Assembly: GCA_024663395.1 (NCBI GenBank)
Contig: JANFAH010000004.1
Span: forward strand, 2,790,001 to 2,854,000
Source: Pisolithus tinctorius
Lineage: Eukaryota; Basidiomycota; Agaricomycetes; Boletales; Pisolithaceae
DNA: 64,000 bases
Direction of reading: 5' to 3'
In this document: positions 22,040 to 33,465 of the stretch, one piece after another
Layout of the letters: each line of letters starts with the position of its first letter
Numbering within the stretch: the first letter of the stretch is position 1
Made by a program: the position numbers and the translations under genes
Notes under the pieces: model-generated
Database searches by the model: none
Seen by the model: only the letters and a program-made list of their open reading frames with translations
Told to the model about the DNA's origin: nothing

Positions 22040-22510
22040 GCTTGACTTGAGCATCAAAAGTCTCACCGCCCAAGCGGACACCAGAGGAGCAGGTTCTGAA
22101 CTCGGATGTCCATTGGGATTCGTCGTCAATGCAGTGACAGATCTAGGACGGTATATCCATCGTCAGAAGACTGGATATATAGTGACAATACTTGAGCGAC
22201 GAGAGTTGGATCGCGGTGTCACTGCGGCTTGGTATTGTCCGCAGTAGGGATAACCTTTCTGAGTGTCGTATGGCGTACTTTGGGCGTCGGGGTCGAAGGT
22301 GCTCTCTGGTTCGAATAGGGTCACGGCGGAAGCGGCAGATGGGGGTACAACTCTATCAAATGTCAGCGTGATCACGGAACGTGCGCGCACGCTGTTTACG
22401 CCGTGGGGGTCCTCGGGAACAAAGACCCAGAATACGAGCGGACAGCGAACGACCGAGGGAGGCAGCAGTGTAGACTTCGAGGAGGTCCTCGACGGCTCTG
22501 TGTAGTGGTT
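22040..22510 (-). pseudogene. Fragment of the 7-TM protein's last exon
   Basis: The minus-strand translation contains VVPPSAASAVTLFEPESTF, DPDAQSTPYDTQKGYPY and PRSNSRRSSIV, nearly identical to residues in the last exon of the gene at 28482-32130 (matching 28865-29330). No upstream exons are present and frames are broken. It follows copy D just as the intact gene follows copy F, both in convergent orientation. Confidence 0.8.
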
Positions 22511-23336
22511 CTTCAATATATATTGTGGTCCTCTCGGGCAAGCTCGATCCGGCAATTTGTTTGACTTCAAATCCTTTGTACCGAACTAGTCAACCATCTC
22601 GACCTCACCTTCGGCAGCAACAATACTGGCACAGCAACAGAAATACAAAGACGACAACAATGACAGTGACGATGACGACGATAATAACGACATAACAATA
22701 ATAGTACAACGACAGTACGAAACAATAGGACAATAAAGGCCATAGTATATCGTATGACAGTGAGTTTCTCGAAGTGCCATCCTTGCTCTCACTTTCGTGC
22801 GACGAGCGGGCACCCGTGGCGGTCTATCAACTAACACCTAAAATTGACGATTACACGAAGACGAAGACGAATCCCAATATGATCATGTTTCCAGAAAACG
22901 CAAAGACTGTACCTGAAAATTGATTTCACATTTTACCACAGGCAAAGTTTGAAGTTTTTGTGAATGTCTCAATGCTTGCCAATACTTCAAGTTTATGCGC
23001 ACGTGTTGATCTTAGCTTCAAATTTTACGCATTTACGGTGGACGAGACTAGTAGTAGATCAGTTCCGTGATGGCATCCGACCTGTAATTGCCTTAACATG
23101 AGCTTGGAGCTTTTGAGGGATGGAGTGGGGTAGCTGAAGTCCGCAACCACGACACCAGTAAAAAAATTTAGAACCATTCACTGAATGCCCACAAATACCT
23201 GGGAGGGGAATGGGAACGTGGCAATGCGTAATAGGCTGAAAACAATCGAGAAAAGTAAAAATACAAAGAGTTAGCTAGACGTAATGCGGTATCTAACGTG
23301 ATTTTCCGTATATAAGTACGACGTGAATCATAACTA
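22511..23336. other. Non-coding interval with GAC/AAC-rich low complexity
   Basis: No gene seen. 22620-22730 is rich in ACAACGACA / GATGACGAC units. Around 23186-23240 lies the inverted 3' block of copy E (minus strand CCATTCCCCTCCCAGGTATTTG). Confidence 0.5.
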
Positions 23337-24909
23337 CTATCCTGTCGGGAGCAAGTGGCGGGGAATTTGATCGAAGGACTTCGGGACATAGGCGAGGTCT
23401 GTCCCTGACGAGAGAGTCCACGGTGGTGATTGTTGTCCTGCTGCAGGCCCCGGCCTTCGCGGGTATTGCGGTGAAAAGTCGATGGCCTGCGATGTGGTAG
23501 GCGGAGCATGTTCTACAACATTGTGTCGCGCGTACCTGGCAAATGGCGGTCCTGACGGCATGCCTGTATCGTTGTAGGCTGGGAAATTGGGAGCGCCAGC
23601 GCCAGCAAAGGGATCACGCTGCAGGTTTGCCGAAGCACGGGGGAAGCTGTAGGCCTCCTGCGCCGAAGGGTGATTCATCCTGGGCATAGTGTGATCTGAC
23701 GGCGCAAAGGATTGGTCAAGGTTACTTTGGTACTGAACGGGATAGTATGGGTAAGCAGTCGCAGATGTATCCGGGCTGTGACGAAAGTCCCCCAGATGTA
23801 AAGAAGGCGTATTGGGTGCTGTATGAGCAGAGTACGTGGTATCATCCTTGCGCGTCCTACGGATAAGGTACAAGCCAAGGATCACCAGGGCAGCAAGTGC
23901 AACTACACATCCACCCACCACTCCAGCGATGGCGGCAGTAGAAAGGGTTGTTGAGGAGCTAGAACCAGTCTGGCTGGCAGACGGAGAGGGAGACCCCGAC
24001 TGTGATGACTGCGGAATGCTTCCAGTAGATGAAGGGGAGATGGAGCTTAGGCAAGAAGCGTCACTCGAGCCGTTCACTGTTTGAAGCGCAGAACAGCCAC
24101 CTGTTTTGTTATTAGCATCCAACATCGAAAACATAATCGAGGTTCCGGCTGGTACATCTGCCGTCCAATTGTAGGTCATCGTTGCCACATCGGACTGAAT
24201 GCGAAAGGACTCTCCCTCAGGAATGATTCCCTGCATTTGAACATATGAATTGAGCGCCAGCAGGAGGCATGGACAACAACATGTTACTGACAATAAAAGT
24301 GACAGGCAGTATCGCCCCCTGGTATCCGCTGAATTCCAAGGGTCTAGAGTAGAATGGCGCATCAGTATCAACATCACATGACGGTCATAGTGCTATGACC
24401 TACGCGCATTGCTGGAGAGGTAACGTGTCATCAATGAAGATGTAACTCAAGGACGGTGGGGTAGTGCTGCAGCTGGAGCTGCTGGTGGGCTCCCCCACCG
24501 TTAGCACTGCAGTTGTACCCCCGGTTGCGAACCCGGTTGCATCAGACATCATCACCACGAACTGGGTCCCTCGTGACAGCGGAAGTTGAGAAATAGTATA
24601 AGGTGAGGATGTCGCAGAATAGAAAATCGGGGGGTTGTCGGCCTTTGTAACCAATGTCTAGAGACGGTTTTGCCTAATACATAGGAGGCGAACTCACGGG
24701 GTAAATAGCAATCTCAAAGGTGCTTTGTCCGCCTGTGCGCCAATACGTGAGAGCGCCCTGTGAGCTGGGCATATGAAGGACTTACCCGTCCAAGAGATGG
24801 TGAATGGAGAGCATTCAGAGGCTGTTCCCATCGACACAGAAAATGCCTTCGCCGCCCATAGGGACGAGAAAAGGAATAAGATAGGCTTCAGGAGGTGCGT
24901 CGAAAGCAT
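23337..24909 (-). CDS. Array copy E: intact inverted copy, PPxY altered
   Basis: Minus-strand exons 24909-24786, 24732-24698, 24657-24404, 24343-24292 and 24230-23337 join to 452 residues with all splice sites intact. Signal peptide, ectodomain, Ser/Thr/Pro stalk, membrane helix (AGVVGGCVVALAALVILGLY) and cytosolic tail match copies C and D, and the tail is longer than in D. Where the other copies read LPPQYSER this one reads FSPQYPRR, so the PPxY core is lost. It is the only copy on the minus strand, with its own inverted upstream block at 24950-25140 and 3' block at 23186-23240, so the whole unit was inverted. Confidence 0.85.
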
Positions 24910-26120
24910 CCTTGTGAGAAGGGGGTCGGAGAAACAGGGGAAATAGACGCTAGATTGTGGAAACCGGTTGATGGGTATCTCCGTAATGTCCTGTTGTCGT
25001 AGGGCTGTACTTGGCCAATGGCATATGGCTGGGGGGGTTAAACCAGGTTAAGGAAGGTTTGCAGATTGCGGCGATTTTGCGATCGTTAATCGTAAACGAA
25101 CATTGATGGTGGATGTTCCCATCATTTGACAACCGAGCTCAGTGGTGTTCACAGGCCCAAAGGGGTGGTAGCGAGGAGCGACAAACGTTAGTCACTAAGG
25201 CTTCAGAAACGTTAGCGGGAATGTTTAAAGAGGGAGGGTTCGTACTGAAAAAGGCGAACTACCTGAAAGTGGCAACGAAGAGGGACCTGGGAGTGTTGCC
25301 TGTTCAAATCGTATGATGGGGCTGAACGTGCCTTTCGTAACAGAAGTCGCGCCCGGGAGATAAGTCTGATGACCGTAAAATGGTTCATACATGTGCATGA
25401 GGTGTGAGGAGCTCCCCGAAAAAGGACAGCGGTAGTATGAATTAGGTCATGTTACATAATGTAAAGCTATGTAAAGCTATATAAGGCAGAGTGTCGACGG
25501 CAGTTACATTTATTTGCGTTCTCGACGAACGGCTCACTGATTAATGTCGATGGTAAACCCGAGGCCATTCCTCACATTCAAAATGTCTTTTACTCGCGGA
25601 GGTTCTTGCATGAAAAAGAAATGAGCAGCAGGTTGTGAGGCTATTACCTCAGACCGTCGTTTGTCGGCGTGTGAGTCCGTTGTTTTCGGTGGCGGTGGCG
25701 GTGAAGGTCGTCGTCGTTACCTTGGTTAGGCTGCTGTAGTTACTTATTAAACCAGGGGCCAAGGTCCCTGGGCGACGACATTACCTATCACCACCCGGCC
25801 TCATCGTTCAACGTGACCGCCGGACCACTAGTACCCGACGACGCCAAAGCTGCTTCTACTCTAACATGACCATCAACGACATCGACCAATGCAGTGGTAG
25901 ACCAGCAATAACGACAACGATGCCCGATGCCATTGGCCAGCTATCACCTTGGTGGTGATAGCGGGTTGTCGGGTGCTGGTGGTGTCTTAATCTGTTTCAA
26001 CATGCCTTACGATGGTTTACTATAATGGTACAATGATACAACTTCTCCAGACCACTGGTACTACATTTAAAGCCGTCCTTAACTCTCCGAAATCCGTTGT
26101 GCGAGCTGCGGTTTGCAAGG
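24910..26120. other. Interval between divergent copies E and F; hairpin at 25940-25962
   Basis: No gene recognised. 24950-25320 is the inverted upstream block of copy E. 25460-25490 holds a short direct repeat of GCTATGTAAA units. 25940-25962 is a perfect inverted repeat with 9-bp arms (GCTATCACC / GGTGATAGC) around five bases. Because E and F point away from each other, this region holds both promoters. Confidence 0.45.
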
Positions 26121-27761
26121 ATGCGTTCGACCCACCTCCTACTGTCCATCTTATTCTTGTCCTCGCCTCTGTTGATGGCAAAGGCATTCTCCATGTTGGT
26201 GGGAGCAGCCACCGAATGCGGCCCCTTCAACATCTCTTGGACAGGTAAGTTCCTTATATTACCAGTTCTTAGTGCGCTCACACGTATTGGTGCACAGGCG
26301 GACAAAGTCCCTTTCAGATTGCTATTTTCACCGTGAGTTCGTCCCCTGTGTATCAGGCAACCTGTCTTTAGACAGAGGTTACCAAGGATGACACTGTTCC
26401 CGCGAGTTTCCACAATGTATCATCCTCGGCATATCAAGGATCTTATACCATTCCTCAACTCCCTCTGCCACAAGGGCTCCAATTTGTGGTCATATTATCC
26501 GATGCAACTGGGTTCGCAACTGGGGGTACAACTGACCTGATAACGGTGGGGGAACCTACCAGCAGTTCCAGCTGCAACACTACTTTGCCATCCCTGAGTT
26601 ACTACTTCAGTGATGTTGGGTTTCCTCTCCAGCAATGCGGGTAAGTCTTAGCGCTTATGACCGTCGTGGATGTTGATACAGACGCGCTGCTATCCTAGAC
26701 CCTTTGAATTCAGCGGATACCAGGGAGCGATACTGCCTGTTACTTTTGTGGTCAGTAGTATGTTATTGTGCATGCCTCCTGCGAGCGCTCAAATCAAATG
26801 CAGGGAATCGTTCCTGGGGGGCAGTCCTTTCTCATTCAGTCTGGCGTGACAACGACGAGCTACACTTGGACGGCAGATGTACAAACTGGGACATCGATTA
26901 TGTTTTCGATGTGGGATGCTAATGGCAACTCAGGCGGTTGTTCTGTTCTTCAATCAGTGGGGCCCTCGAACGATGCCTCTTGCCTAAGCAGCCAGACTGG
27001 CTCTATCGCTTCAGCAAAAAACATTCCCGTTTCTACTATTGCTGGAATAGCAGTCGGTGTATTTACACTTGCCGCGCTGGTGAGCTTCGGCCTGCATGTT
27101 ATTCAAAGGAGGCGCAGGAATGCTTCCGTGTACTCCTCTTCTATGCCACCTCATCCGCCTCCTTTACAGTCGGCCGACCTTGTCGGCCTAGATATACTTA
27201 CGACTACGCACGTATACTCCCGGACGTACCAAAGCGACCGTATGTTGGTGTATTAGATACTCGTCTACAAGCCTACTCTACATACTTACCACCCTGTGGG
27301 CTCGTTACATCGATCACCCTCCTTTCATGCATGTTTTTCATGTTAGCCGTACAGTACTTAAAAACCTGGCCTTCGTTGACCACAGCTCAGTCTCTTTTTA
27401 CCCCGAGTCTGAGTTACTCGTTAGCTTACACCGTACGCAGTCCCTCGTGCCGCCAGGTCGGACTATACCCAGGATGACCTGCACTACTCTGCAGGATACC
27501 TACAATTCACTATGTGCCTCGACAAGCCTGCGACAAGGCTCCTCTGCCGGCGCTAGCACTTCCGATTTTTCAGCCTATAATGGTACAAGCGTATCGTCAG
27601 TACCGTTATCTGCTCTTGGGAAGGGTTCCGCAATTGTTATGACTCCTACCGGGTCCATGCGGTGCTTTGTTCGTATGGATATAGCAGATGCTCCCCCTAC
27701 GGCATCGCAGGTCACTGAACTCCCGCCGCAATACTCGGAAAGGCCAGGGGCCGCATGGTAA
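26121..27761 (+). pseudogene. Array copy F: disrupted by a solo LTR
   Basis: Exons 26121-26244, 26298-26332, 26372-26640, 26699-26750 and the start of exon 5 (26804) join cleanly: signal peptide, ectodomain, a short stalk (shorter than in D and E) and a membrane helix. In the cytosolic tail a 188-bp insertion (27243-27430) brings a stop at 27254-27256. Across the insertion the reading frame of the tail resumes and ends VTELPPQYSERPG (PPQY at 27723-27734). The allele would give a protein that keeps its membrane helix but loses most of its tail and the PPxY motif. Confidence 0.8.
27243..27430. mobile_element. Solo LTR, 188 bp, with 5-bp target duplication
   Basis: The insertion starts TGTTGGTG, ends TTACA and is flanked by CCGTA on both sides (27238-27242 and 27431-27435). 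Taking out the insertion and one CCGTA restores a tail frame that aligns with copy C. TG...CA ends, size and a 5-bp duplication fit a solo LTR, probably Ty1/copia-like (the TGTTGG start), left by recombination between two LTRs. Confidence 0.85.
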
Positions 27762-28481
27762 TCATCAGCATTGCAACCTCTGTCGTCAGGAACTGAGTAT
27801 GGAGACACGGACCTTGCCTATGTTTTGGATCAAAGTTCCCGCCTCCTGCAACCTCACTTGCCACCATAGTTATGAATCGCCTCTTGTATATGGAAACTCG
27901 TTTTGGACCCTGCAGCACATCTGGCTAACTTATTGGATCCCCGCTCTCCTCGATGTTTTTTCTGGCTTATTGCACACGCTCCCATTTTCCTTGTAGATAT
28001 TTGTGGACATTCATTTTGCAGGTCAGTCTAGTTTTGATTCATCTTCAACAGTGCCAATCTTGCCCCAATTAGTAATTACCCAGTCGACCATACTACCATT
28101 GAATCTCTTGGAGAAACCCTGCAAGTGCACACAAGGGTGAGACAGTTTACAAACGGATTTCATTTCGACGGTATACTGCATATGGTGAGAGAAACAAAGC
28201 ATAGTTAGCTACAGAGCATGTGGGAGATAGAGCAGGTCGATGCACAAGGGTACACGGGTGGTAAGTTTTCTGAGCGTAGAAGAGCGCGTGGCATAAACCA
28301 GCAAGAAAGCGAGTCAAGCTGTTAAACAAGCAAGAATGCGAGAGCCTGGAGGTACGTAACTACGAAAGCGAGGAAAGCATTGATCGACCAGCAAAAAGAA
28401 AACTGTCAAAGCAGAAAATCTAAGTAAAAATAAGTCGAAAAAGAAAAAGAAAAAGACGACGGAAAGAATTGTTGTCTGCGT
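27762..28481. other. Convergent 3' interval between copy F and the 7-TM gene
   Basis: No gene. Contains the 3' block of copy F (TTGTAGATATTTGTGG near 28000) and the phrase GCATGTGGGAGATAGAGCAG near 28215, which recurs at 22015-22034 after copy D. Confidence 0.5.
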
Positions 28482-31400
28482 TTAACGATATTCATAGAGC
28501 GTACCCAATTGGTCCGAAGGCGGCCGCACGACCACCGTCGGTACTGCTTCGGCCTTGCGAAGCAAACCTCGTATCCTACTCGATTCCGAGCGATGCAGCT
28601 GAAGCGGCTTCAGATGTTTGTTGTTACCGGAACTGACAGGGTTGACATTCTCGCTGTCTGCATCCTGCGCTACCTTCGCCTTTGACCTCTTCTTTCCAAG
28701 AAGAAGGGGACGTGTACCAGAGGCGCCGACCTTGGATTCACCTGCATCCTTGGTCGTAGTGTTCTGATCGCGGTCTTTGAGCAGAGATAGCGGTCGAAGT
28801 CCCCCACCAGGGGAGTTCGTTTCGGAGGAGGATGTTGTTGTCTTGCGCTGCAGCTTACTATTGGTGCTCGACTTGGGTATCAAAGGTCTCACCGCCCGGG
28901 TGGACACTGGAGGAGCAGGTTCTGAACTTGGTACGTTGTTGGAATTCGTCGTCAACGCAGTGACGGATTCGGGACGGGTATATTCATCGTCAGAAGACTT
29001 GATGTATACGATACTTGAGCGACGAGAGTTGGATCGCGGCATCACTGCGGCTTGGTATTTTCTGGTGTAGGGATAGCCTTTCTGAGTATCGTATGGCGTA
29101 CTTTGGGCGTCGGGGTCGAAGGTACTCTCTGGTTCGAACAGCGTTACGGTGGATGCCGCAGATGGGGGAACGACTCTATCAGATGTCAGCGTAATCATGG
29201 ATGTGCGCGCGCTGTCTACGCCGTGGGGGACTTCGGGACGAAGACCCAGAGTGCGAGTGGAGAGCGAACGACCAAGGGAGGCACCAGTAGGGACTTGGAG
29301 CTGGTCCTCTCCGACGCGAGGGCGAGCTATGAGGTTGGGAACAGACTCGTCACCCCAGACAGTGTTCCTCCGCGCGGCGTCGTTCGCTGGCAACGTTGAA
29401 TACTGGTGAATTTTGGTCGCCAAGGCGTGATTAACTTCCGATTTCCATGCTTGCAGAGCATCCTTGCCGAGGCCGAGACTGACACACGGATACGATTAAT
29501 ATTCCAGAACAAACACAGCACGCACAACCAACTCACCTGGGAAGGCTGAAGTGATTTCTCCGGTGAGCAGAGACTTTCCTCCCTCTGCGACGTTCCTGTG
29601 CAGGCGTAGAGTGCAGCTGAGGTGACGAAAATTCTTCCCGCGCCAACACACCAAAGTCCGAGCCATGAGATCCCTTCGGGACACGGCGAGATTTCTTGGC
29701 GACGGTGCTGCTGAGCGGAGGCGAGAATTCCCAATCCTTGATTTTCATATCTTCGCCGACTTTGAGGCCAGGAACTAGAAGTGGGAGTACACCTGCTGTA
29801 AGCGCATCGATCTCGTTCATGTCCTCGCTGCCCACGGCACCCAAAGAAAAACCGGAAGAATATGACTTCTTGTGCATCAACTGTTTGGCGAGTTTAGCAT
29901 TGCGAATGTTCGGGGGCGTTGGGGGTAGTGGGTCGGAGGGCGGGGGGCTGATATCTAAATCCTCCGTTGTGATAGCTTGACCGATCACGGAAGATACAGA
30001 CCGCGAGCGAAGATGAGACGCTGCTCCCGGCGCAGCTGCGGACTCGACGGCCACACCCGTTGCAATCGACACCACACCATCTGCGGGTTCTTCTTGTTTG
30101 TCAGGCGATGCCGGGACGACGACTGTCGTAGCAAGTGCGGAATAGTGCCTTTGGGCGATCATGATCCTCGACGCAAATGCTTCTTCACCTGTTGAGAGGT
30201 GAGACGACGATTTTGATTCCTTCCTTAAGCGGCCGAGCTCTGCGCTGTTGGTCGACGCAGGAGTCAGGGGAAGGGTAGAGGGGAACGAAGGTTCCTCCTG
30301 AAGAGGTAACGGGGGCGTACGCTCGCCCTCATCTTTCTCTTCGTCGATAGGAAGAACAGCGAGCCTAGGCACGGGGGACATGAGGCCAAGAGCCCGACCA
30401 ACCTTCCCCTTACCATCGATGGCATCTCCTTGCGAAATCCACACATCTCCGCTACGACGACCCTCCACGATGGTGACGCTGCCGCTACGTTTGTAATCAC
30501 GAGCGTACGTCGCCAAGGTATCTGCTGGAGAGGGTGCACGCAGCACCGCGGCGGGGGGAGGCTTTGCGTGAACGTCGAACAAGCCGGTTGGAATTGGGAT
30601 GGGAGAGCGAAGGAGGATGTTAATCGCAAGAAGAGGAGACGAAAGGGTGACCGAAAGGACTAGCAAAAGGGAAAGCGAATCACTGGGAACAGAACCTGGG
30701 ACAGAAAGCGAGATAAAGTAAGGAAGAGATAAGGCCTAGCAGAGACATCTCATTAATTAATATACCCGTCCCGCAAACGCTCCAAGCACATACCGTGGGC
30801 ACCCAAATGGAAAGGAGCCAGAATACGTATCTTGAGTATGAGATGTCGACCCCACTTCCTTTCGTAGCGAGGGACTCGATTCCTTTCTCAGAGTCGGCCG
30901 TATACCCATACCCTCCCAACACCTGAGCAGTTGACAATGCAGCAGGAGTAGCTGGCCGAGATCCCGGTGCGGCGGGAAGCAAACCGGCGCGAACGTCAAC
31001 CACGCTTTCACCATGGGGCGTAGCGGGGAATGACCATGCCGATATTGTTGGGTGCGTTCCCGCGGACGAAGTCAACCAGGAACTCTGTGAGCCGAGACGA
31101 GGGCGGCTAGGAACGTCGCGACGGAACGGGTCAGGATCTTCGCTGATAACAAAAGTGGGCGAAGTGCTGGGACGATAAGGCGACGGGAGAGGGGGGACCG
31201 GTGGAATCGAAGGATCTTGAGGCGAAGGGGCACTGAACCAATAAGACGACTTAGGAGCCAAAGTTTGCTGAGATCCTGTAGGGTTGAATCGCCCATGATG
31301 CGTATGGTAGGTAGAAAAAGACCAGTTAGATGCGACCTCGTCACGATGAGAACCAGCATCTGAAGTCAGCCAGGAACTTCCTTCCCGAAGAATGTCGACG

Positions 31401-32130
31401 TCTTCGGTGGCAAATGAGTGACGGGGTTTCTCCTCGACCTCTTTAGCTGGGGGCCAACTGTCGGCCGGCTCATGAAGGGCGGCGAGATTGCGGCGAATAG
31501 CTACCAAAGTGTAGACCAGTCCACCGAAGGCAGCAGTGCTGAGAACCGCTGTGGTTCCCGAGTATGCGACAAGGCCAATGAATAAACTGGGAACACCAGC
31601 TCCCGAAAGAACAGCGGCAAGCGCTGTGGACGTGACACCGAGGAGCAGCGTAGGCGCCCAAATCATCCACTGCCTGGCTCCAAAGGATACAGAACGACCC
31701 ATTCTAATATGTAGGAGTGTCAGTCCAGACACCACTAGAAGACAGCTCTGCCTGATTGTCAAGGCGAACCAAAGCCTGGCAGATGACGCCGCGTCGCGAG
31801 CCGCGACAACGTCGACAGGACCATCGAAGTACTCGGTGGTGGCTTGCCAGACGAACACGCATAACGCCAAAAAATCGAGTGAGGCAAGCCACAGGTGGCT
31901 CTTGTCGGCTGTGGATAATGATCGGAAGTTGTAGTTAGGGAGCCCAAACTCAGACTTTGCAAAGGGAGGTCAGTGAACAAAACGGACGTGCAGGAAGACC
32001 AACGCACCGGCCGGACTCGTCTGCTCAAAGGATGAGGAGGTAGGATCGGAATTACTATACGAAGAACAACGAAAGCTGAAGTTATGAACGAGACGAAAGC
32101 AAGTGCAACGGTCGGGATAAATGGGATCAT
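28482..32130 (-). CDS. Predicted seven-helix membrane protein with long cytosolic regions
   Basis: Four exons (32130-32008, 31954-30794, 30735-29537, 29478-28482) join in frame to 1159 residues; the introns are 53, 58 and 58 nt. Hydrophobic segments lie near residues 5-30, 62-80, 102-124, 138-160, 163-193, 414-440 and 446-470, i.e. seven helices with a loop of about 220 residues between helices 5 and 6. A tail of about 690 residues follows, rich in Ser, Pro and charged residues and apparently disordered. That layout is GPCR-like, but I see no motif of a named receptor class. It looks like a conserved basidiomycete protein of unknown function. Its 3' end faces array copy F, and part of its last exon is duplicated at 22.0-22.5 kb. 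Confidence 0.8.
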
Positions 32131-33465
32131 CTTGGTTGAGTTCGTTCGACGATTCTCGATTTGATTTGCTCTGACTGAGGGAGCGTAGATTTGCGTGCGT
32201 GCGTAAGGTGGCGTAAGGCCTTCGTGAGGGTAGAGCCTGTAGAAAAGCTTGTAGGCTTCGCGCTATTACGGTAAAAAAGCGTCCAGGTCTTGAAGAGCAG
32301 AAAAAAACCAGAAAACAAACACAAGCTGCGATAAATCCAAGGCAACGAACTCGAACATGGGCCAAACAACTGGGACCCACAGCGCCAAACAAAGAAGTCA
32401 ATATCGCGTCAATCACGTGCATTGATTTTCTTCATCACAACTAAGTGCTAAGCGCTAAGCAATGAACTGCACCGTCGGAAAATGCAATGCTAGCTGCTGA
32501 AATGCAACGAATTTCTGGTGAGTTGGTTCGCCTCCGAATTTTTTACGGCTCAGAACTACTAGTATGTGGATGGCTTACGTGGCTTATGGGTGTGGAGAGT
32601 CAGCCACTACCACCTAGCTGGTTAGATAAACGGTCGAGCGACCAGGAAAGATTAACTGGAGTAAGAATGTACTGATTTCTTACTTGCAACAGTTGTGGGT
32701 GTGTGTAGGATAAAACTTTGTCCAACTGCGAAGGGCTGCAAAGGGCTGAAGTCGTCACGGACTGCGAGTTGGAGCCTCAGTGAAATTTGAGTGCCGCGGA
32801 GCTTCCTACTGACACCCCAGTCACAGGCAGCTGTGATATTTGCAGCCGAAGTTATTTACCCAGCTTTGCGTCCCTAGTTTCTCATCCGTGATCACTTTTT
32901 TTTTTTGACGGCGCTGCGTTGACACGCATTAACCAGTTGCGGCATCTCGAGACCGCAATTGCCTTGTGAGTAAAAGATTGCTCCGAACGAGCGACTGCGA
33001 CCTCTCGTACCAGAAATACATGTCAGCTGGTCCAGGACAAGCAAGAACCAAACAGAGAAGATAGATCAGATGAGCATGAGCCGCATTATTCAATACTATG
33101 TGCAATCAAACTACAACGTTCAAGTATTACTTGACAAGCACTGTGTTAATACCGCCATCCCTAGATCGTTGATGTGCTTTATCCGAGGCTCCACTTTGGC
33201 ACGTTGACCCCAGCTTGGCCTTCACGACGATGCTTTGTGCGGACATGACAACCCGGATTGTAATTGACGGCGGTGCGCACACACATTCCCTGTTTGAACA
33301 TTATCTGATGTAGAGGTAGTTGGTAGTAGTCCCATAACGAGTAGGTTTTGTACCCAGTGATTTTTGGATGCGTCTTGCAGGTGAAATTCATGTTCCAGGG
33401 ACAAAGACGGGTTTGGAGGTATAAGTACTTGGAAGAAGGCAGCGCAGCGATGGCTCCCCTGCGTA
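32131..33465. other. Interval upstream of P450 copy 1
   Basis: No gene seen. From about 32700 the sequence matches the region upstream of the second P450 (from about 35960), including GGCATCTCGA.ACCGCAATT and GAGTAAAAGATT, and marks the left limit of the tandem duplication. A 13-T run lies near 32897. Confidence 0.5.

Noticed and set aside
22586..22837. Minus-strand Ser/Leu-rich open frame
   Set aside because: Arises from the GAC/AAC low-complexity stretch; no neighbours or motifs support a gene.
25300..25320. tRNA-like GTTCAAATC box
   Set aside because: No matching acceptor, D or anticodon stems around it.
27243..27430. An intron in array copy F, since the insertion region starts GTATGT and ends in GCAG
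   Set aside because: Splicing these sites would put the tail out of frame, while removing the insertion plus one CCGTA restores it exactly. No other copy has an intron there.
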